Assembly (NCBI GenBank): GCA_902528645.1
Contig: CABZTG010000003.1
Span: forward strand, 1-64,000
Direction: 5' to 3'
Source: an uncultured Pelagibacteraceae bacterium
GTDB lineage: Bacteria; Pseudomonadota; Alphaproteobacteria; Pelagibacterales; Pelagibacteraceae
DNA length: 64,000 bases
Shown: one piece after another, positions 8,403 through 17,073 of the stretch
How positions within the stretch are numbered: the stretch's first letter is position 1
Layout: the number at the start of each line of letters is the position of its first letter
The notes under the pieces: generated by a model
Told to the model about the DNA's origin: nothing
Databases searched by the model: none
Seen by the model: the letters and a program-made list of their open reading frames with translations, nothing else
Translations under genes and position numbers: made by a program

Positions 8403-8723
8403 ATGGCAATTCAAAAAGCTAAATTTTCAATAGGCGATATTGTAAAACACAAACACTTTGAGTTTAGAGGTGTGATTTATGATGTAGATTTTGAGTTCAA
8501 TAATTCTGAGGAATGGTATCAATCTATCCCTAAGAATGTTAGACCAAGAAAAGATCAACCATTTTATCATCTGTTAGCTGAAAATGATGAAATAACTTAT
8601 GAAGCCTACGTGTCAGAGCAAAATTTATTGACCGATGACTCTGATGAGCCAATCAAACATCCATTAATAGAGGAAATTTTCTCTGGTAAAAAAGGTTCAA
8701 GCTATTTTAAGCCGTCAAATTAA
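8403..8723 (+). CDS. hspQ: Heat shock protein HspQ
   Basis: A 106-residue protein matching HspQ (YccV), which binds hemimethylated DNA and in enterobacteria also specifies Lon proteolysis. Visible family features are FSIGDIVKHKHFEFRGVIYDVD (residues 8-29), the DQPFYHLLAEN core and YVSEQNLL. Length is normal. It stands alone, with 88 bp before it and 179 bp after it to ccmC. No heat-shock promoter is obvious. Confidence 0.9.
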   Translation: MAIQKAKFSIGDIVKHKHFEFRGVIYDVDFEFNNSEEWYQSIPKNVRPRKDQPFYHLLAENDEITYEAYVSEQNLLTDDSDEPIKHPLIEEIFSGKKGSSYFKPSN

Positions 8724-8790
8724 GTAAATTCACTTTTTAAACACATTTAGCTCAAATCTTTGTCACAGGGCATTGTTAAGTTTAATTAAT

Positions 8791-8851
8791 TCTGATCAAG
8801 AGTGTTAAATTTAACCCTTCGTTATTATCTCCCTCTACATTCTTGATCAGA
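8791..8851 (+). promoter_or_regulatory. Long inverted repeat upstream of the ccm operon (candidate leader RNA or double operator)
   Basis: TCTGATCAAGA at 8791-8801 is the exact reverse complement of TCTTGATCAGA at 8841-8851. The pairing extends inward to 15 bp (8791-8805 with 8837-8851) with one G-T wobble. Inside the loop lie a small possible hairpin, TAAC/GTTA (8812-8815 with 8821-8824), and a 12-bp palindrome at 8804-8815. No T run follows, so this is not an ordinary terminator. It could fold in the RNA leader of ccmC or bind a repressor as two TGATCA-centred sites. Confidence 0.45.
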
Positions 8852-8902
8852 TAATTATTTCGTACTAAATAACCCTAATATTTATTTTAAAAATAAAATT
8901 TT

Positions 8903-9610
8903 ATGTTTCAATTACTAGAACCTAATAGAATTTTTTCTATAACTTCTAAAGCACCAAAATACGTTTTATTATTATTTATTTTGGTAGTCTCTATAGGTTT
9001 AACTGAGGCTCTAATTCTCTCACCAGAAGATTACAAACAAAGTCACTCTGTAAGAATAATGTATGTTCATGTTCCCGCGGCATGGATCTCACTAGGTATC
9101 TTTTCCACTATTACTATTCTTTCTATCGTTGGCTATATATTTAAAATTAAAAATTTCTTTTTAATTTCAAAGAGTTTGGCTCCGTCAGGATTTGTTTTTA
9201 ATGTAATTGCTCTTGTAACAGGTTCTATTTGGGGAAAGCCCACGTGGGGAACATGGTGGGCGTGGGATGCCAGAATTACATCTATGTTAATATTGGCATT
9301 ATTTTATTTGATGTATTTAATTGCTTGGAGAATTTATGAAGATAAAGAACAAGTTTTTAAGGTAACCTCAATTATTACAATTTTAGGAATAATAAATGTT
9401 CCTATAATTAAATATTCTGTAGACTGGTGGAACACACTTCATCAGCCAGCATCAATTAATATATTATCAAAATCTACTATTCATTCTTCGATGCTCGTTC
9501 CTTTACTAATTATGACTGCGGCATTTGCCCTATTCTCATTGCTAATTTTTTTAATGAAATATAATACAGAACTGATAAAAATTAAAAATAAGGGTTTAGA
9601 CAGATTATGA
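8903..9610 (+). CDS. ccmC: Heme exporter / haem-handling protein CcmC
   Basis: A 235-residue membrane protein with six predicted helices that passes haem to CcmE during cytochrome c maturation. The periplasmic tryptophan-rich motif WGKPTWGTWWAWDARIT is at residues 110-126. Conserved histidines flank it, at 56 (VHVPAAW) and in the later STIHSSMLVP segment. It is the first gene of the ccmC-D-E-F-G-H run and overlaps ccmD by four bases. The ABC subunits ccmA and ccmB are not in the window and must be elsewhere if present. Confidence 0.95.
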   Translation: MFQLLEPNRIFSITSKAPKYVLLLFILVVSIGLTEALILSPEDYKQSHSVRIMYVHVPAAWISLGIFSTITILSIVGYIFKIKNFFLISKSLAPSGFVFNVIALVTGSIWGKPTWGTWWAWDARITSMLILALFYLMYLIAWRIYEDKEQVFKVTSIITILGIINVPIIKYSVDWWNTLHQPASINILSKSTIHSSMLVPLLIMTAAFALFSLLIFLMKYNTELIKIKNKGLDRL

Positions 9611-9834
9611 TAAGTGAAATTTTTTACATGGACGGATACGGAATTTATGTTTGGGGTTCATTTGCTTTTACTTTTTTAAGTTTTATTTCATTGTATCTGG
9701 TAATTAAAAATCAATATGAAAGAGAAAAAAATAAGTTTATTGTTAAATTTGGAAACCTAAACTCTGAAAGAGCTGCCTCTGCTAGACTACAAAGAATTAA
9801 TAGAGAGATTCTATCCAACACTTCAACTATTTAA
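9607..9834 (+). CDS. ccmD: CcmD-like haem exporter subunit
   Basis: A 75-residue protein with one membrane helix (about residues 12-33) followed by a basic cytoplasmic segment. CcmD proteins are short, poorly conserved helpers that release holo-CcmE from the CcmABC complex. The identification rests on size, topology, the opening YMDGYGIYVWGSFA and position between ccmC and ccmE. It is somewhat longer than typical CcmD. Confidence 0.85.
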   Translation: MISEIFYMDGYGIYVWGSFAFTFLSFISLYLVIKNQYEREKNKFIVKFGNLNSERAASARLQRINREILSNTSTI

Positions 9835-9844
9835 CTTTTAAACC

Positions 9845-10264
9845 ATGTATGGTCGTAAAGTTAAACTAAGATTTTTTTTTATATTCTTAATCGCTGTTAC
9901 ATTAAGTTTAACGATATTCCTTATTCTAAAATCATTAGAGGAAAATGTTGTATATTTTAAATCTCCATCTGAAATAAAAACTTTATCTGAAATGCAGCAG
10001 AAAAAGATTAGAATTGGAGGAATGGTAAAAACTGACTCAATTTCTATTGTAAATAAAGAATTAAGTTTTGTTATTACAGACTTTAAAAGTGAAATTAATG
10101 TTGTTTACTCAGGATTAATACCTAATCTTTTTGAAGAAGGTAAAGGTGTTGTTGCAGAGGGATTTTTAAAAGATGAGAATTTTTTCTCAGCAACGAAAAT
10201 CTTAGCTAAACATGATGAAAATTATATGCCTCCAGAAGTAAAGGCTGCTTTAGAGGAGAAATAA
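9845..10264 (+). CDS. ccmE: Cytochrome c maturation haem chaperone CcmE
   Basis: A 139-residue periplasmic haem chaperone anchored by one N-terminal helix (about residues 8-28). The haem-binding histidine is His123 in [10 protein letters not shown], with the conserved tyrosine four residues later. The beta-barrel core begins with the IRIGGMVK segment. It lies ten bases after ccmD and two bases before ccmF. Confidence 0.95.
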   Translation: MYGRKVKLRFFFIFLIAVTLSLTIFLILKSLEENVVYFKSPSEIKTLSEMQQKKIRIGGMVKTDSISIVNKELSFVITDFKSEINVVYSGLIPNLFEEGKGVVAEGFLKDENFFSATKILAKHDENYMPPEVKAALEEK

Positions 10265-10265
10265 A

Positions 10266-12143
10266 TTGTCGAGTTTAATTGGATATTATTCTTTAATCTT
10301 TGGTGTCGGTGTTTCAATTTTAGTTATATTTTTTTCAATTAAAAATTTTAATGATACTCAGAAGTTAGATACTAAAGTAATATCCTTAGTATTCTTACAA
10401 CTTTTATTTGTAATAATAAGCTTCTCAGGCTTAATTTTATCTTTTGTTAACTCAGATTTTAGTAATGAGACAGTTTTTAATCATTCCCACACAACTAAGC
10501 CGCTGTTTTATAAAATCTCTGGGACCTGGGGCAATCATGAGGGTAGTCTATTATTATGGTTGTTAGTTTTAACATTATTTATATTTGTCTTTTTACTGAG
10601 GTCAAAAAATCAACCAAAACAATATAAAATTTTAACTTTATTATTCCAGCAGATAATAATAGTTGGTTTTTTTATTTTTCTAATACAAACCTCCAATCCT
10701 TTTAATCATGTTTTTCCAGTTCCAAAAGAGGGATTAGGTTTAAATCCTATATTGCAAGATCCTGCATTAGCAATTCACCCACCGATTTTATATTTAGGCT
10801 ATGTTGGAACTTCCATAATTTTTTCCTCAGCACTAGCAGCAGTTTGCTCCAATAATATTACAAAAATATGGGCATCACATATCAAAAAATGGGTTTTAGT
10901 TTCTTGGATTTTTTTAACTTTAGGAATTTTACTTGGATCCATTTGGGCTTACTACGAGTTAGGATGGGGAGGTTTTTGGTTTTGGGATCCAGTTGAAAAT
11001 GTATCTTTAATGCCATGGTTTGCATTAACAACACTATTACATTGTGTATTAGTTTTAGAAAAAAAGCTTATTCTTACCTCGTGGGTTGTTGTGTTATCAA
11101 TTGCAACTTTTACCCTAAGTATGTGTGGTACTTTTTTGGTTCGATCAGGTATTTTAAATTCTGTCCATACATTTGCTAATGATCCAGAGAGAGGTTTGTA
11201 TATTCTAATATTTTTATTTATTTTGATATTCTTATCTTTTTTTATATTTTTAATTTTTCATAAAAGTGAAAACAACAATTCCAAAACTTTCTACTTATTA
11301 AGTAAGGAAACATCAATTCTAGTTAATAATTGGTTTATGATGTATTTTTTATCTGTTGTTTTAATTGGAACAATTTATCCAATATTTTTAGAGGTTATTT
11401 CATCTCAAAAAATATCTGTAGGTCCACCATTTTTTAACAAATTGATTCTACCATTTTTAATCCCATTTATGTTGGCGATGGCAATAGGACCTAAATTAAA
11501 GTGGATTAAATCGGATATTGAAGACAAAATTTATTTAATTTCATTTTTTGTAATTTCTTTAATTTTATCCGTATTGATAATTAGAAATTTAGATATTAAT
11601 TTCCTTTACAATTCTATTTTAATTACAGCAGCTTTTTATTTATTTTTTATAACTCTTAGAGATTTTTTTCACAGAAAATATAGAAACCTGCCGCAAATTA
11701 CTGCTCATTTTAGTTTTAGCATTTTGATACTTAGTATTTTATTTAATAATATTTTTTCATTTGAAGTTATTACAAATTTAAAAATTAATGAAACTTATCA
11801 AGCTCAAAATTTGAAGATTAATTTTGAGAGCATTGAGCAAGAAAATAAACAAAATTTTAAAGCAATTAGAGGTAAGTTTGTTGTAGAAGATCAAAATGGA
11901 TTAATTGAGGTTATGAAACCTGAACTAAGAATATATAATCAACCAAATATTGTTACAAGTGAAGCCGACATCAAAACTAATATATTCACTGATAAATTTA
12001 TGACAATGAATTACGTCCAAAATCAAGATTATTTTAATATTCGTTATCAAGTAAAGCCATTCATGATTTGGATTTGGATTTCTACAATTCTATTGTGCTT
12101 TAGTGGATGTTTATCTTTAATTAGAAAAAAATATGAAAACTAA
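10266..12143 (+). CDS. ccmF: Cytochrome c haem lyase subunit CcmF
   Basis: A 625-residue multi-helix membrane protein that takes haem from CcmE and attaches it to apocytochrome. TWGNHEGSLLLW is at residues 87-98, and the tryptophan-rich haem motif spans 229-251 (YYELGWGGFWFWDP). The start is TTG at 10266, supported by a strong ribosome-binding site, GAGGAG at 10253-10258, with seven bases of spacing. It overlaps ccmG by 11 bases. The length is slightly short for the family but all key motifs are present. Confidence 0.95.
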   Translation: MSSLIGYYSLIFGVGVSILVIFFSIKNFNDTQKLDTKVISLVFLQLLFVIISFSGLILSFVNSDFSNETVFNHSHTTKPLFYKISGTWGNHEGSLLLWLLVLTLFIFVFLLRSKNQPKQYKILTLLFQQIIIVGFFIFLIQTSNPFNHVFPVPKEGLGLNPILQDPALAIHPPILYLGYVGTSIIFSSALAAVCSNNITKIWASHIKKWVLVSWIFLTLGILLGSIWAYYELGWGGFWFWDPVENVSLMPWFALTTLLHCVLVLEKKLILTSWVVVLSIATFTLSMCGTFLVRSGILNSVHTFANDPERGLYILIFLFILIFLSFFIFLIFHKSENNNSKTFYLLSKETSILVNNWFMMYFLSVVLIGTIYPIFLEVISSQKISVGPPFFNKLILPFLIPFMLAMAIGPKLKWIKSDIEDKIYLISFFVISLILSVLIIRNLDINFLYNSILITAAFYLFFITLRDFFHRKYRNLPQITAHFSFSILILSILFNNIFSFEVITNLKINETYQAQNLKINFESIEQENKQNFKAIRGKFVVEDQNGLIEVMKPELRIYNQPNIVTSEADIKTNIFTDKFMTMNYVQNQDYFNIRYQVKPFMIWIWISTILLCFSGCLSLIRKKYEN

Positions 12144-12651
12144 AATTTTTCCTTTATTTTTAATTTTTACATTCTCGATAATTTTCTTTGTTTTTTACAA
12201 AGGATTACAAAATACAAATATTTATACACCTGAAATAAAATCAGAAACTAAAATTCCAAATTTTGACACAAAAGAGTTTTTTTCAAAAGACAAAATAAAT
12301 TCAGATCAAATTTTTATAGGAAGAGATTATTATTTATTAAACATTTGGGCTTCGTGGTGTATTCCTTGCAAAGAAGAACATAAGTATCTAATGGATTTAA
12401 GTAAAAAAGAGAATATCAAAATTATTGGACAAAACTATAAAGATAATTTTGATAATGCAAAAAATTTTTTGATAAATTTAGATAATCCATACGATTTAAT
12501 TTTTTTTGATAATGATGGTACAATAGCAATTGAATGGGGTGCATATGGAGTACCTGAAACCTTTCTAATTAAAAATAATCTAATTATTAAAAAAATTATT
12601 GGTCCATTAAATGAAAAATCACTTTCTGAGATAAAAGAATTGACAAAATGA
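12133..12651 (+). CDS. ccmG: Thiol:disulfide interchange protein CcmG/DsbE
   Basis: A 172-residue thioredoxin-fold protein tethered by an N-terminal helix (about residues 5-22). The active site WCIPC is at residues 75-79, and GVPETFLI provides the cis-proline. It reduces the haem-binding cysteines of apocytochrome c in the periplasm. It overlaps ccmF by 11 bases and ccmH by four bases, so the three are probably translationally coupled. Confidence 0.93.
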   Translation: MKTKIFPLFLIFTFSIIFFVFYKGLQNTNIYTPEIKSETKIPNFDTKEFFSKDKINSDQIFIGRDYYLLNIWASWCIPCKEEHKYLMDLSKKENIKIIGQNYKDNFDNAKNFLINLDNPYDLIFFDNDGTIAIEWGAYGVPETFLIKNNLIIKKIIGPLNEKSLSEIKELTK

Positions 12652-13019
12652 ATATTTTAAAATTTTTAGTTTCCGTGACTTTTTTGATTTACTGTTTTTC
12701 TTCTGATTTAAAAGCTAAAAACTTAGAAATTGAAATAACAAAAAATTTAAGATGTTTAATTTGTCAAGGACAATCAGTTTACGATTCAGATTCTGAATTT
12801 GCTAATAGTTTAAAAATTTTAGTAGAAAAAAAATTAAATGAAGGCTTAGACGAAAAACAAATTTATGTTTATCTTAAAGATAAATATGGAGATTGGATTC
12901 TGTATGATCCAGGATTCAGTAAAAACACCTATTTTCTTTGGTTATTACCTATATTGATGTTTATATTTGGTGGTGCAATAATACTCAGGAAAGTTATATT
13001 AAAAAAAAAAAAATTATGA
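12648..13019 (+). CDS. ccmH: Cytochrome c maturation protein CcmH (short form)
   Basis: A 123-residue protein with a signal peptide, the redox motif LRCLICQ at residues 34-40 and one C-terminal helix (about 96-114). It cooperates with CcmG and CcmF in handling apocytochrome thiols. It is the short CcmH form without the TPR domain, and no ccmI follows. The 3' end contains an unbroken run of 13 A (13001-13013). The TGA stop overlaps the ATG of the next gene (ATGA). Confidence 0.93.
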   Translation: MNILKFLVSVTFLIYCFSSDLKAKNLEIEITKNLRCLICQGQSVYDSDSEFANSLKILVEKKLNEGLDEKQIYVYLKDKYGDWILYDPGFSKNTYFLWLLPILMFIFGGAIILRKVILKKKKL

Positions 13020-13531
13020 ATTATCTAAGAATTTTTTACTTGGTAATATTGTCTTTTTTAATTTCTTCTTCAATTATTGCAGAAGATACTAAAGTAAGTA
13101 ATGATAATACAAAGTTTAATATTTATTCAGGGATGTTTGACTTTAGTGATAATGGAAAGAGATCTGCTTTAATTGGGTTTCAACATCAGAATACTGATTT
13201 AAACAGAAATACTTTTCTTGGCAATCTTTCTCCAATAACAGGATTTATGTTTACTGCTGATAGTGCAGCTTACCTGTATACTGGTGTGCAAGCACAATAT
13301 TCCTTAGGTGCCTTAAATATTATACCAAGTTTTGCCCCAGGACTTTATAGTCAGGGAGATGGCAAAGATCTTGGACATTTATTAGAATTTAAAAGCGAAG
13401 TTCAGATTTCTTTAGATTTATTCCAAAATAGCCAATTAGGCTTATCATATAATCATTTATCCAATGCAAGTTTGGGAGATAAAAATCCTGGGGCAAATAG
13501 TTATATGTTTAATTTTCTTAAAACCTTTTAA
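13016..13531 (+). CDS. PagL-like lipid A 3-O-deacylase / acyloxyacyl hydrolase family protein
   Basis: A 171-residue protein with a signal peptide (about residues 1-22) and alternating beta-strand pattern ending in phenylalanine, as expected for a small outer-membrane barrel. NHLSNASLGDKNPGAN near the C-terminus (146-161) matches the PagL active-site region, with His147 and Ser149. The third catalytic residue of characterised PagL, a glutamate 14 residues after the histidine, appears here as Asn161. The start at 13016 gives an ATGA overlap with ccmH. An in-frame ATG at 12938 lies inside ccmH and would bury the signal peptide, so it is unlikely. Confidence 0.75.
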   Translation: MNYLRIFYLVILSFLISSSIIAEDTKVSNDNTKFNIYSGMFDFSDNGKRSALIGFQHQNTDLNRNTFLGNLSPITGFMFTADSAAYLYTGVQAQYSLGALNIIPSFAPGLYSQGDGKDLGHLLEFKSEVQISLDLFQNSQLGLSYNHLSNASLGDKNPGANSYMFNFLKTF

Positions 13532-13542
13532 ACAAACATTCT

Positions 13543-14700
13543 ATGATAATGAGATTGAAAGATTGTCACAATTTTGGTGATTTTAGAAAACTTGCTAAGC
13601 TAAAGCTTCCATCGCCTATTTTTCATTATATTGATGGTGCAGCTGACGATGAAATTACATATGCTAGAAATACAAGTGCATTTGACGATGTAGATTTAGT
13701 TCCAAATGTTTTAAGAGGTGTTGAGAATGTAGATTTGTCCACAACAATTTTTGGTAAAAAATTGGATTTACCATTTTATCTTTCACCAACAGCATTACAA
13801 AGACTTTTTCATTATGATGGTGAAAGAGCAGTTGGAAAAGCAGCTAAAAAATTTAATACAATGTTTGGTGTTTCTGCATTAGCAACTGTTAGCGTAGAAG
13901 AAATATCCTCTTTGATTGATACACCCAAAATGTTTCAGTTTTATTTTCACAAAGACAGAGGTTTAAATGACTCTTGTTTAGAGCGAGCTAAGGCTGCTAA
14001 ATTTGATGTAATGGCTCTAACGGTCGATACCATTACAGGAGGAAATCGTGAAAGAGATTTAAGAACTGGTTTTACCTCTCCGCCGAAATTGACTCTATCA
14101 AGCTTATTTAGTTTTGCGACTAAACCAATGTGGGGAATAAATTATTTAACAAAAGGTAAATTTGAATTACCTCACCTCCAAGACTTTGTAAAAGAAGGCA
14201 CAAGTACAAACTCTTCCATAGGAAATTATTTTTCAACAATGTTAGATCAATCTATGAATTGGAAAGATGCTGAAAAACTTTGTTCTCAATGGGGAGGTCA
14301 TTTTGCACTTAAAGGAATAATGAGTGTAGAAGATGCTAAAAAAGCAGTTGATATAGGATGTACTGGTATAATGGTTTCAAATCATGGTGGCAGACAACTT
14401 GATGGATCGAGATCACCATTTGATCAGCTCGCAGAAATTGTTGATGCAGTTGGAGATAAACTTGATGTTATATGTGAAGGAGGAATTCATAGAGGAACAC
14501 ATATGCTTAAAGCATTGTCTCTTGGTGCAAAAGCATGTTCTGGTGGAAGACTTTATCTTTACGCGCTTGCAGCAGCAGGCCAACCAGGTGTCGAAAGAGC
14601 TCTTGAGTTGTATAAATCTGAGTTAGTTAGAGATATGAAGCTCATGGGATGTACAAAAATTTCAGATCTTAATAGAAATAATCTTAGATTTAGAAAATAG
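13543..14700 (+). CDS. FMN-dependent L-2-hydroxyacid oxidase/dehydrogenase (LldD/glycolate oxidase family), copy 1
   Basis: A 385-residue alpha/beta-barrel flavoenzyme that oxidises an L-2-hydroxyacid (lactate, glycolate or similar) to the 2-oxoacid. Catalytic residues are visible as Lys257 (FALKGI), His281 and Arg284 in SNHGGRQLDGSRSPFDQ, plus the FMN-binding CEGGIHRGTHMLKAL. A close paralogue follows and overlaps by one base. The neighbouring aminotransferase, D-hydroxyacid enzymes and TRAP transporter suggest organic-acid catabolism. The exact substrate is not decided by the sequence. The start could also be the second ATG at 13549. Confidence 0.88.
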   Translation: MIMRLKDCHNFGDFRKLAKLKLPSPIFHYIDGAADDEITYARNTSAFDDVDLVPNVLRGVENVDLSTTIFGKKLDLPFYLSPTALQRLFHYDGERAVGKAAKKFNTMFGVSALATVSVEEISSLIDTPKMFQFYFHKDRGLNDSCLERAKAAKFDVMALTVDTITGGNRERDLRTGFTSPPKLTLSSLFSFATKPMWGINYLTKGKFELPHLQDFVKEGTSTNSSIGNYFSTMLDQSMNWKDAEKLCSQWGGHFALKGIMSVEDAKKAVDIGCTGIMVSNHGGRQLDGSRSPFDQLAEIVDAVGDKLDVICEGGIHRGTHMLKALSLGAKACSGGRLYLYALAAAGQPGVERALELYKSELVRDMKLMGCTKISDLNRNNLRFRK

Positions 14701-15863
14701 TGAGTTTACAAAATTGTTATAATTTTGACGATTTTAGAAAACTTGCAAAAAAAAAATTACCTTCACCAATATTTCACTACATTGATGGTGGTGCAGATGA
14801 TGAAATAACACTCAAAAGAAATACAAAATCTTTTGATGAATGCGATTTAGTTCCTAATATTTTAGCAAGTGTCGGAAAACCAGATCTCTCAACAACTATT
14901 TTTGGAAAAAAAATTGATATGCCACTTTTTTTATCACCATGTGCCATGCAAAGACTTTATCATCATGATGGTGACAAAGCATCTGCTAGAGCAGCTGATA
15001 AGTTTGGAACATTTTATAGTATGTCCACGATGGCAAATAACACTATAGAGGAAATTTCAAATATTTCAGGTGGACCAAAGTTATTTCAACTTTATGTTCA
15101 CAAAGATCAATCAATCACTGATGATTTAATTGATCGTTGTAGAAGATCAGGATTTGATGGAATGTGTTTAACTGTAGATACTTTAGTAGCAGGTAACAGA
15201 GAAAGAGATCATAGAACAGGTTTTACAACCCCGCCAAAGTTAACTTTACAAAGTTTAATGAGTTTTGCTCTTCATCCTAGTTGGGTATTTAATTATCTTA
15301 CACATGGGAAATTTAAATTAGCAAATGTGGCTACAAAAACAGATAAGGGCACCAATATTGCAAAATCAGTTATAGAGTACATTAATGAACAATACGATCC
15401 AGCAATGAACTGGAAGGACGCAGAATATTGTGTGAAAAAATGGAATGGACCTTTTGCACTTAAAGGTGTTATGTCCGTTGAAGATGCGAAAAGAGCAATA
15501 GATATTGGTTGTACGGCAATCATGATTTCAAATCATGGGGGAAGACAACTTGATGGATCAAGATCGCCATTCGATCAAGTCAAAGCAATCTCAGATGCAG
15601 TTGGAGATAAATTGGAAATCATATTAGACGGGGGAGTTAGAAGAGGAACTCATGTATTAAAAGCAATCGCTGCTGGTGCAAAAGCCTGTAGTTTTGGCAA
15701 AATGTTTTTGTTCTCTTTAGCCGCAGGGGGACAACAAGGTGTTGAGCATTTACTTAAAAATATGCATGAGGAAATCAATAGAAATATGGTTTTAATGGGA
15801 TGTAAGAACCTAAAAGAGTTGAATAGTTCAAAATTAATTTATAGAACTTCTAATAAAATATAA
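14700..15863 (+). CDS. FMN-dependent L-2-hydroxyacid oxidase/dehydrogenase, copy 2
   Basis: A 387-residue paralogue of the upstream gene, sharing the opening NFDDFRKLAKKKLPSPIFHYIDGG-type pattern, the active-site SNHGGRQLDGSRSPFDQ and the FMN-binding region. It starts with GTG whose G is the last base of the previous stop codon, a tight one-base overlap. The phosphate-binding segment reads ILDGGVRRGTHVL here against CEGGIHRGTHML in copy 1, and the variable middle (about residues 195-235) differs. The two copies could act on different hydroxyacids or form a mixed oligomer. Confidence 0.88.
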   Translation: MSLQNCYNFDDFRKLAKKKLPSPIFHYIDGGADDEITLKRNTKSFDECDLVPNILASVGKPDLSTTIFGKKIDMPLFLSPCAMQRLYHHDGDKASARAADKFGTFYSMSTMANNTIEEISNISGGPKLFQLYVHKDQSITDDLIDRCRRSGFDGMCLTVDTLVAGNRERDHRTGFTTPPKLTLQSLMSFALHPSWVFNYLTHGKFKLANVATKTDKGTNIAKSVIEYINEQYDPAMNWKDAEYCVKKWNGPFALKGVMSVEDAKRAIDIGCTAIMISNHGGRQLDGSRSPFDQVKAISDAVGDKLEIILDGGVRRGTHVLKAIAAGAKACSFGKMFLFSLAAGGQQGVEHLLKNMHEEINRNMVLMGCKNLKELNSSKLIYRTSNKI

Positions 15864-15868
15864 AAACT

Positions 15869-17035
15869 ATGGAACTAGCAAAGAGTTTAGATAGATTAGG
15901 AACAGAATCTGCTTTTTCGGTATTAGCTGAGGCAAAGAAATTAGAGGCCCAAGGTAAGCCGATGATCCATTTAGGTCTAGGACAACCAGATTTTAAAACA
16001 CCTAAACATGTTGTTGAAGCGGCAAAAAAAGCTTTGGATGATGGTCATCATGGATACGTGATGTCAAATGGAATACCTGAGTGTCGACAAGCTGTAACAA
16101 GATGGATTAAGAAACGTTATAAAGCTGAGATAGATCCTGAAAGAATTTTAATTATGCCAGGCGGTAAACCTACAATGAGTTACGCGATACAATGTTACGG
16201 AGAACCGGGAGTAGAAATAATCCATCCTACACCTGCATTTCCAATATATGAGTCTATGATTAATTATACAGGTTCAACGCCTGTCCCTTATGATTTAACT
16301 GAAGATAAAGATCTTAAATTTGATCCGGATAAAATTTTATCTCTTATAACTAAAAAAACAAGATTACTGATTTTAATAAATCCAAATAATCCAACAGGAA
16401 GTTTTGTTGAGAAACCTGTAATTGACTATTTTGCAAAGGAGTTAGAAAAACATCCTCATGTTACTATTTTAAGTGATGAAATTTATAGTAGACAAATTTT
16501 TGACTACAAAGAAATGCCTTCTTTTTTCCATTATCCAAATTTAAAAGATAGGTTAATTGTATTAGAGGGTTGGAGCAAAGCTTATTCGATGACGGGATGG
16601 AGATTAGGTTGGAGTTATTGGCCTAAAGAACTTATTGAGCACGTAAACAAATTATTAATTAATAGCGTATCATGTGTAAATGCTGCTGCACAATATGCTG
16701 GTATTGCTGCACTAGATGGCCCCGATGACTCTATCAAAGATATGTTAGACAAGTTTACTTTAAGAAGAAATTTAATTCATCAGGGGTTAAATGATCTACC
16801 AGGAGTGGAGTGTAGTTTACCTGGAGGAGCCTTTTATGCGTTCCCAAAAGTAATTGGTACAGGAATGAATGGATCTGAATTCTGTAAAAAAGCAATGCAT
16901 GAGGCTGGAGTAGCAATAGTACCAGGAACAGCCTTTGGTAAAACATGTAATGATTACGTAAGATTTAGTTTTGCAGCATCAAGAGATAACATTTTACAGG
17001 CCTTAGAAAACATAAAGAAAATGCTTACTAAATAA
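15869..17035 (+). CDS. Class I/II pyridoxal-phosphate aminotransferase (aspartate/alanine type)
   Basis: A 388-residue fold-type I aminotransferase. The PLP lysine is Lys237 in EGWSKAYSMTGWRLGW. Other landmarks are LGQPDF (38-42), NPNNPTG (171-177) and the DEIY motif (203-206). It lies five bases after the second hydroxyacid oxidase, so it may aminate the 2-oxoacid those enzymes make (glyoxylate to glycine or pyruvate to alanine). That assignment is from context only. Annotation as aspartate aminotransferase would be equally compatible with the sequence. Confidence 0.88.
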   Translation: MELAKSLDRLGTESAFSVLAEAKKLEAQGKPMIHLGLGQPDFKTPKHVVEAAKKALDDGHHGYVMSNGIPECRQAVTRWIKKRYKAEIDPERILIMPGGKPTMSYAIQCYGEPGVEIIHPTPAFPIYESMINYTGSTPVPYDLTEDKDLKFDPDKILSLITKKTRLLILINPNNPTGSFVEKPVIDYFAKELEKHPHVTILSDEIYSRQIFDYKEMPSFFHYPNLKDRLIVLEGWSKAYSMTGWRLGWSYWPKELIEHVNKLLINSVSCVNAAAQYAGIAALDGPDDSIKDMLDKFTLRRNLIHQGLNDLPGVECSLPGGAFYAFPKVIGTGMNGSEFCKKAMHEAGVAIVPGTAFGKTCNDYVRFSFAASRDNILQALENIKKMLTK

Positions 17036-17073
17036 GCTGTATTTTTGATAAAATTTTTACTAATATTATTTTA

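Noticed and set aside
8791-8851. FNR/Crp-type site or intrinsic terminator
   Set aside because: The half-site spacing does not fit TTGAT-N4-ATCAA, and no T run follows the stem.
12938-13015. Longer N-terminus for the PagL-like protein
   Set aside because: The extension is ccmH read in another frame and would bury a good signal peptide that starts at 13016.
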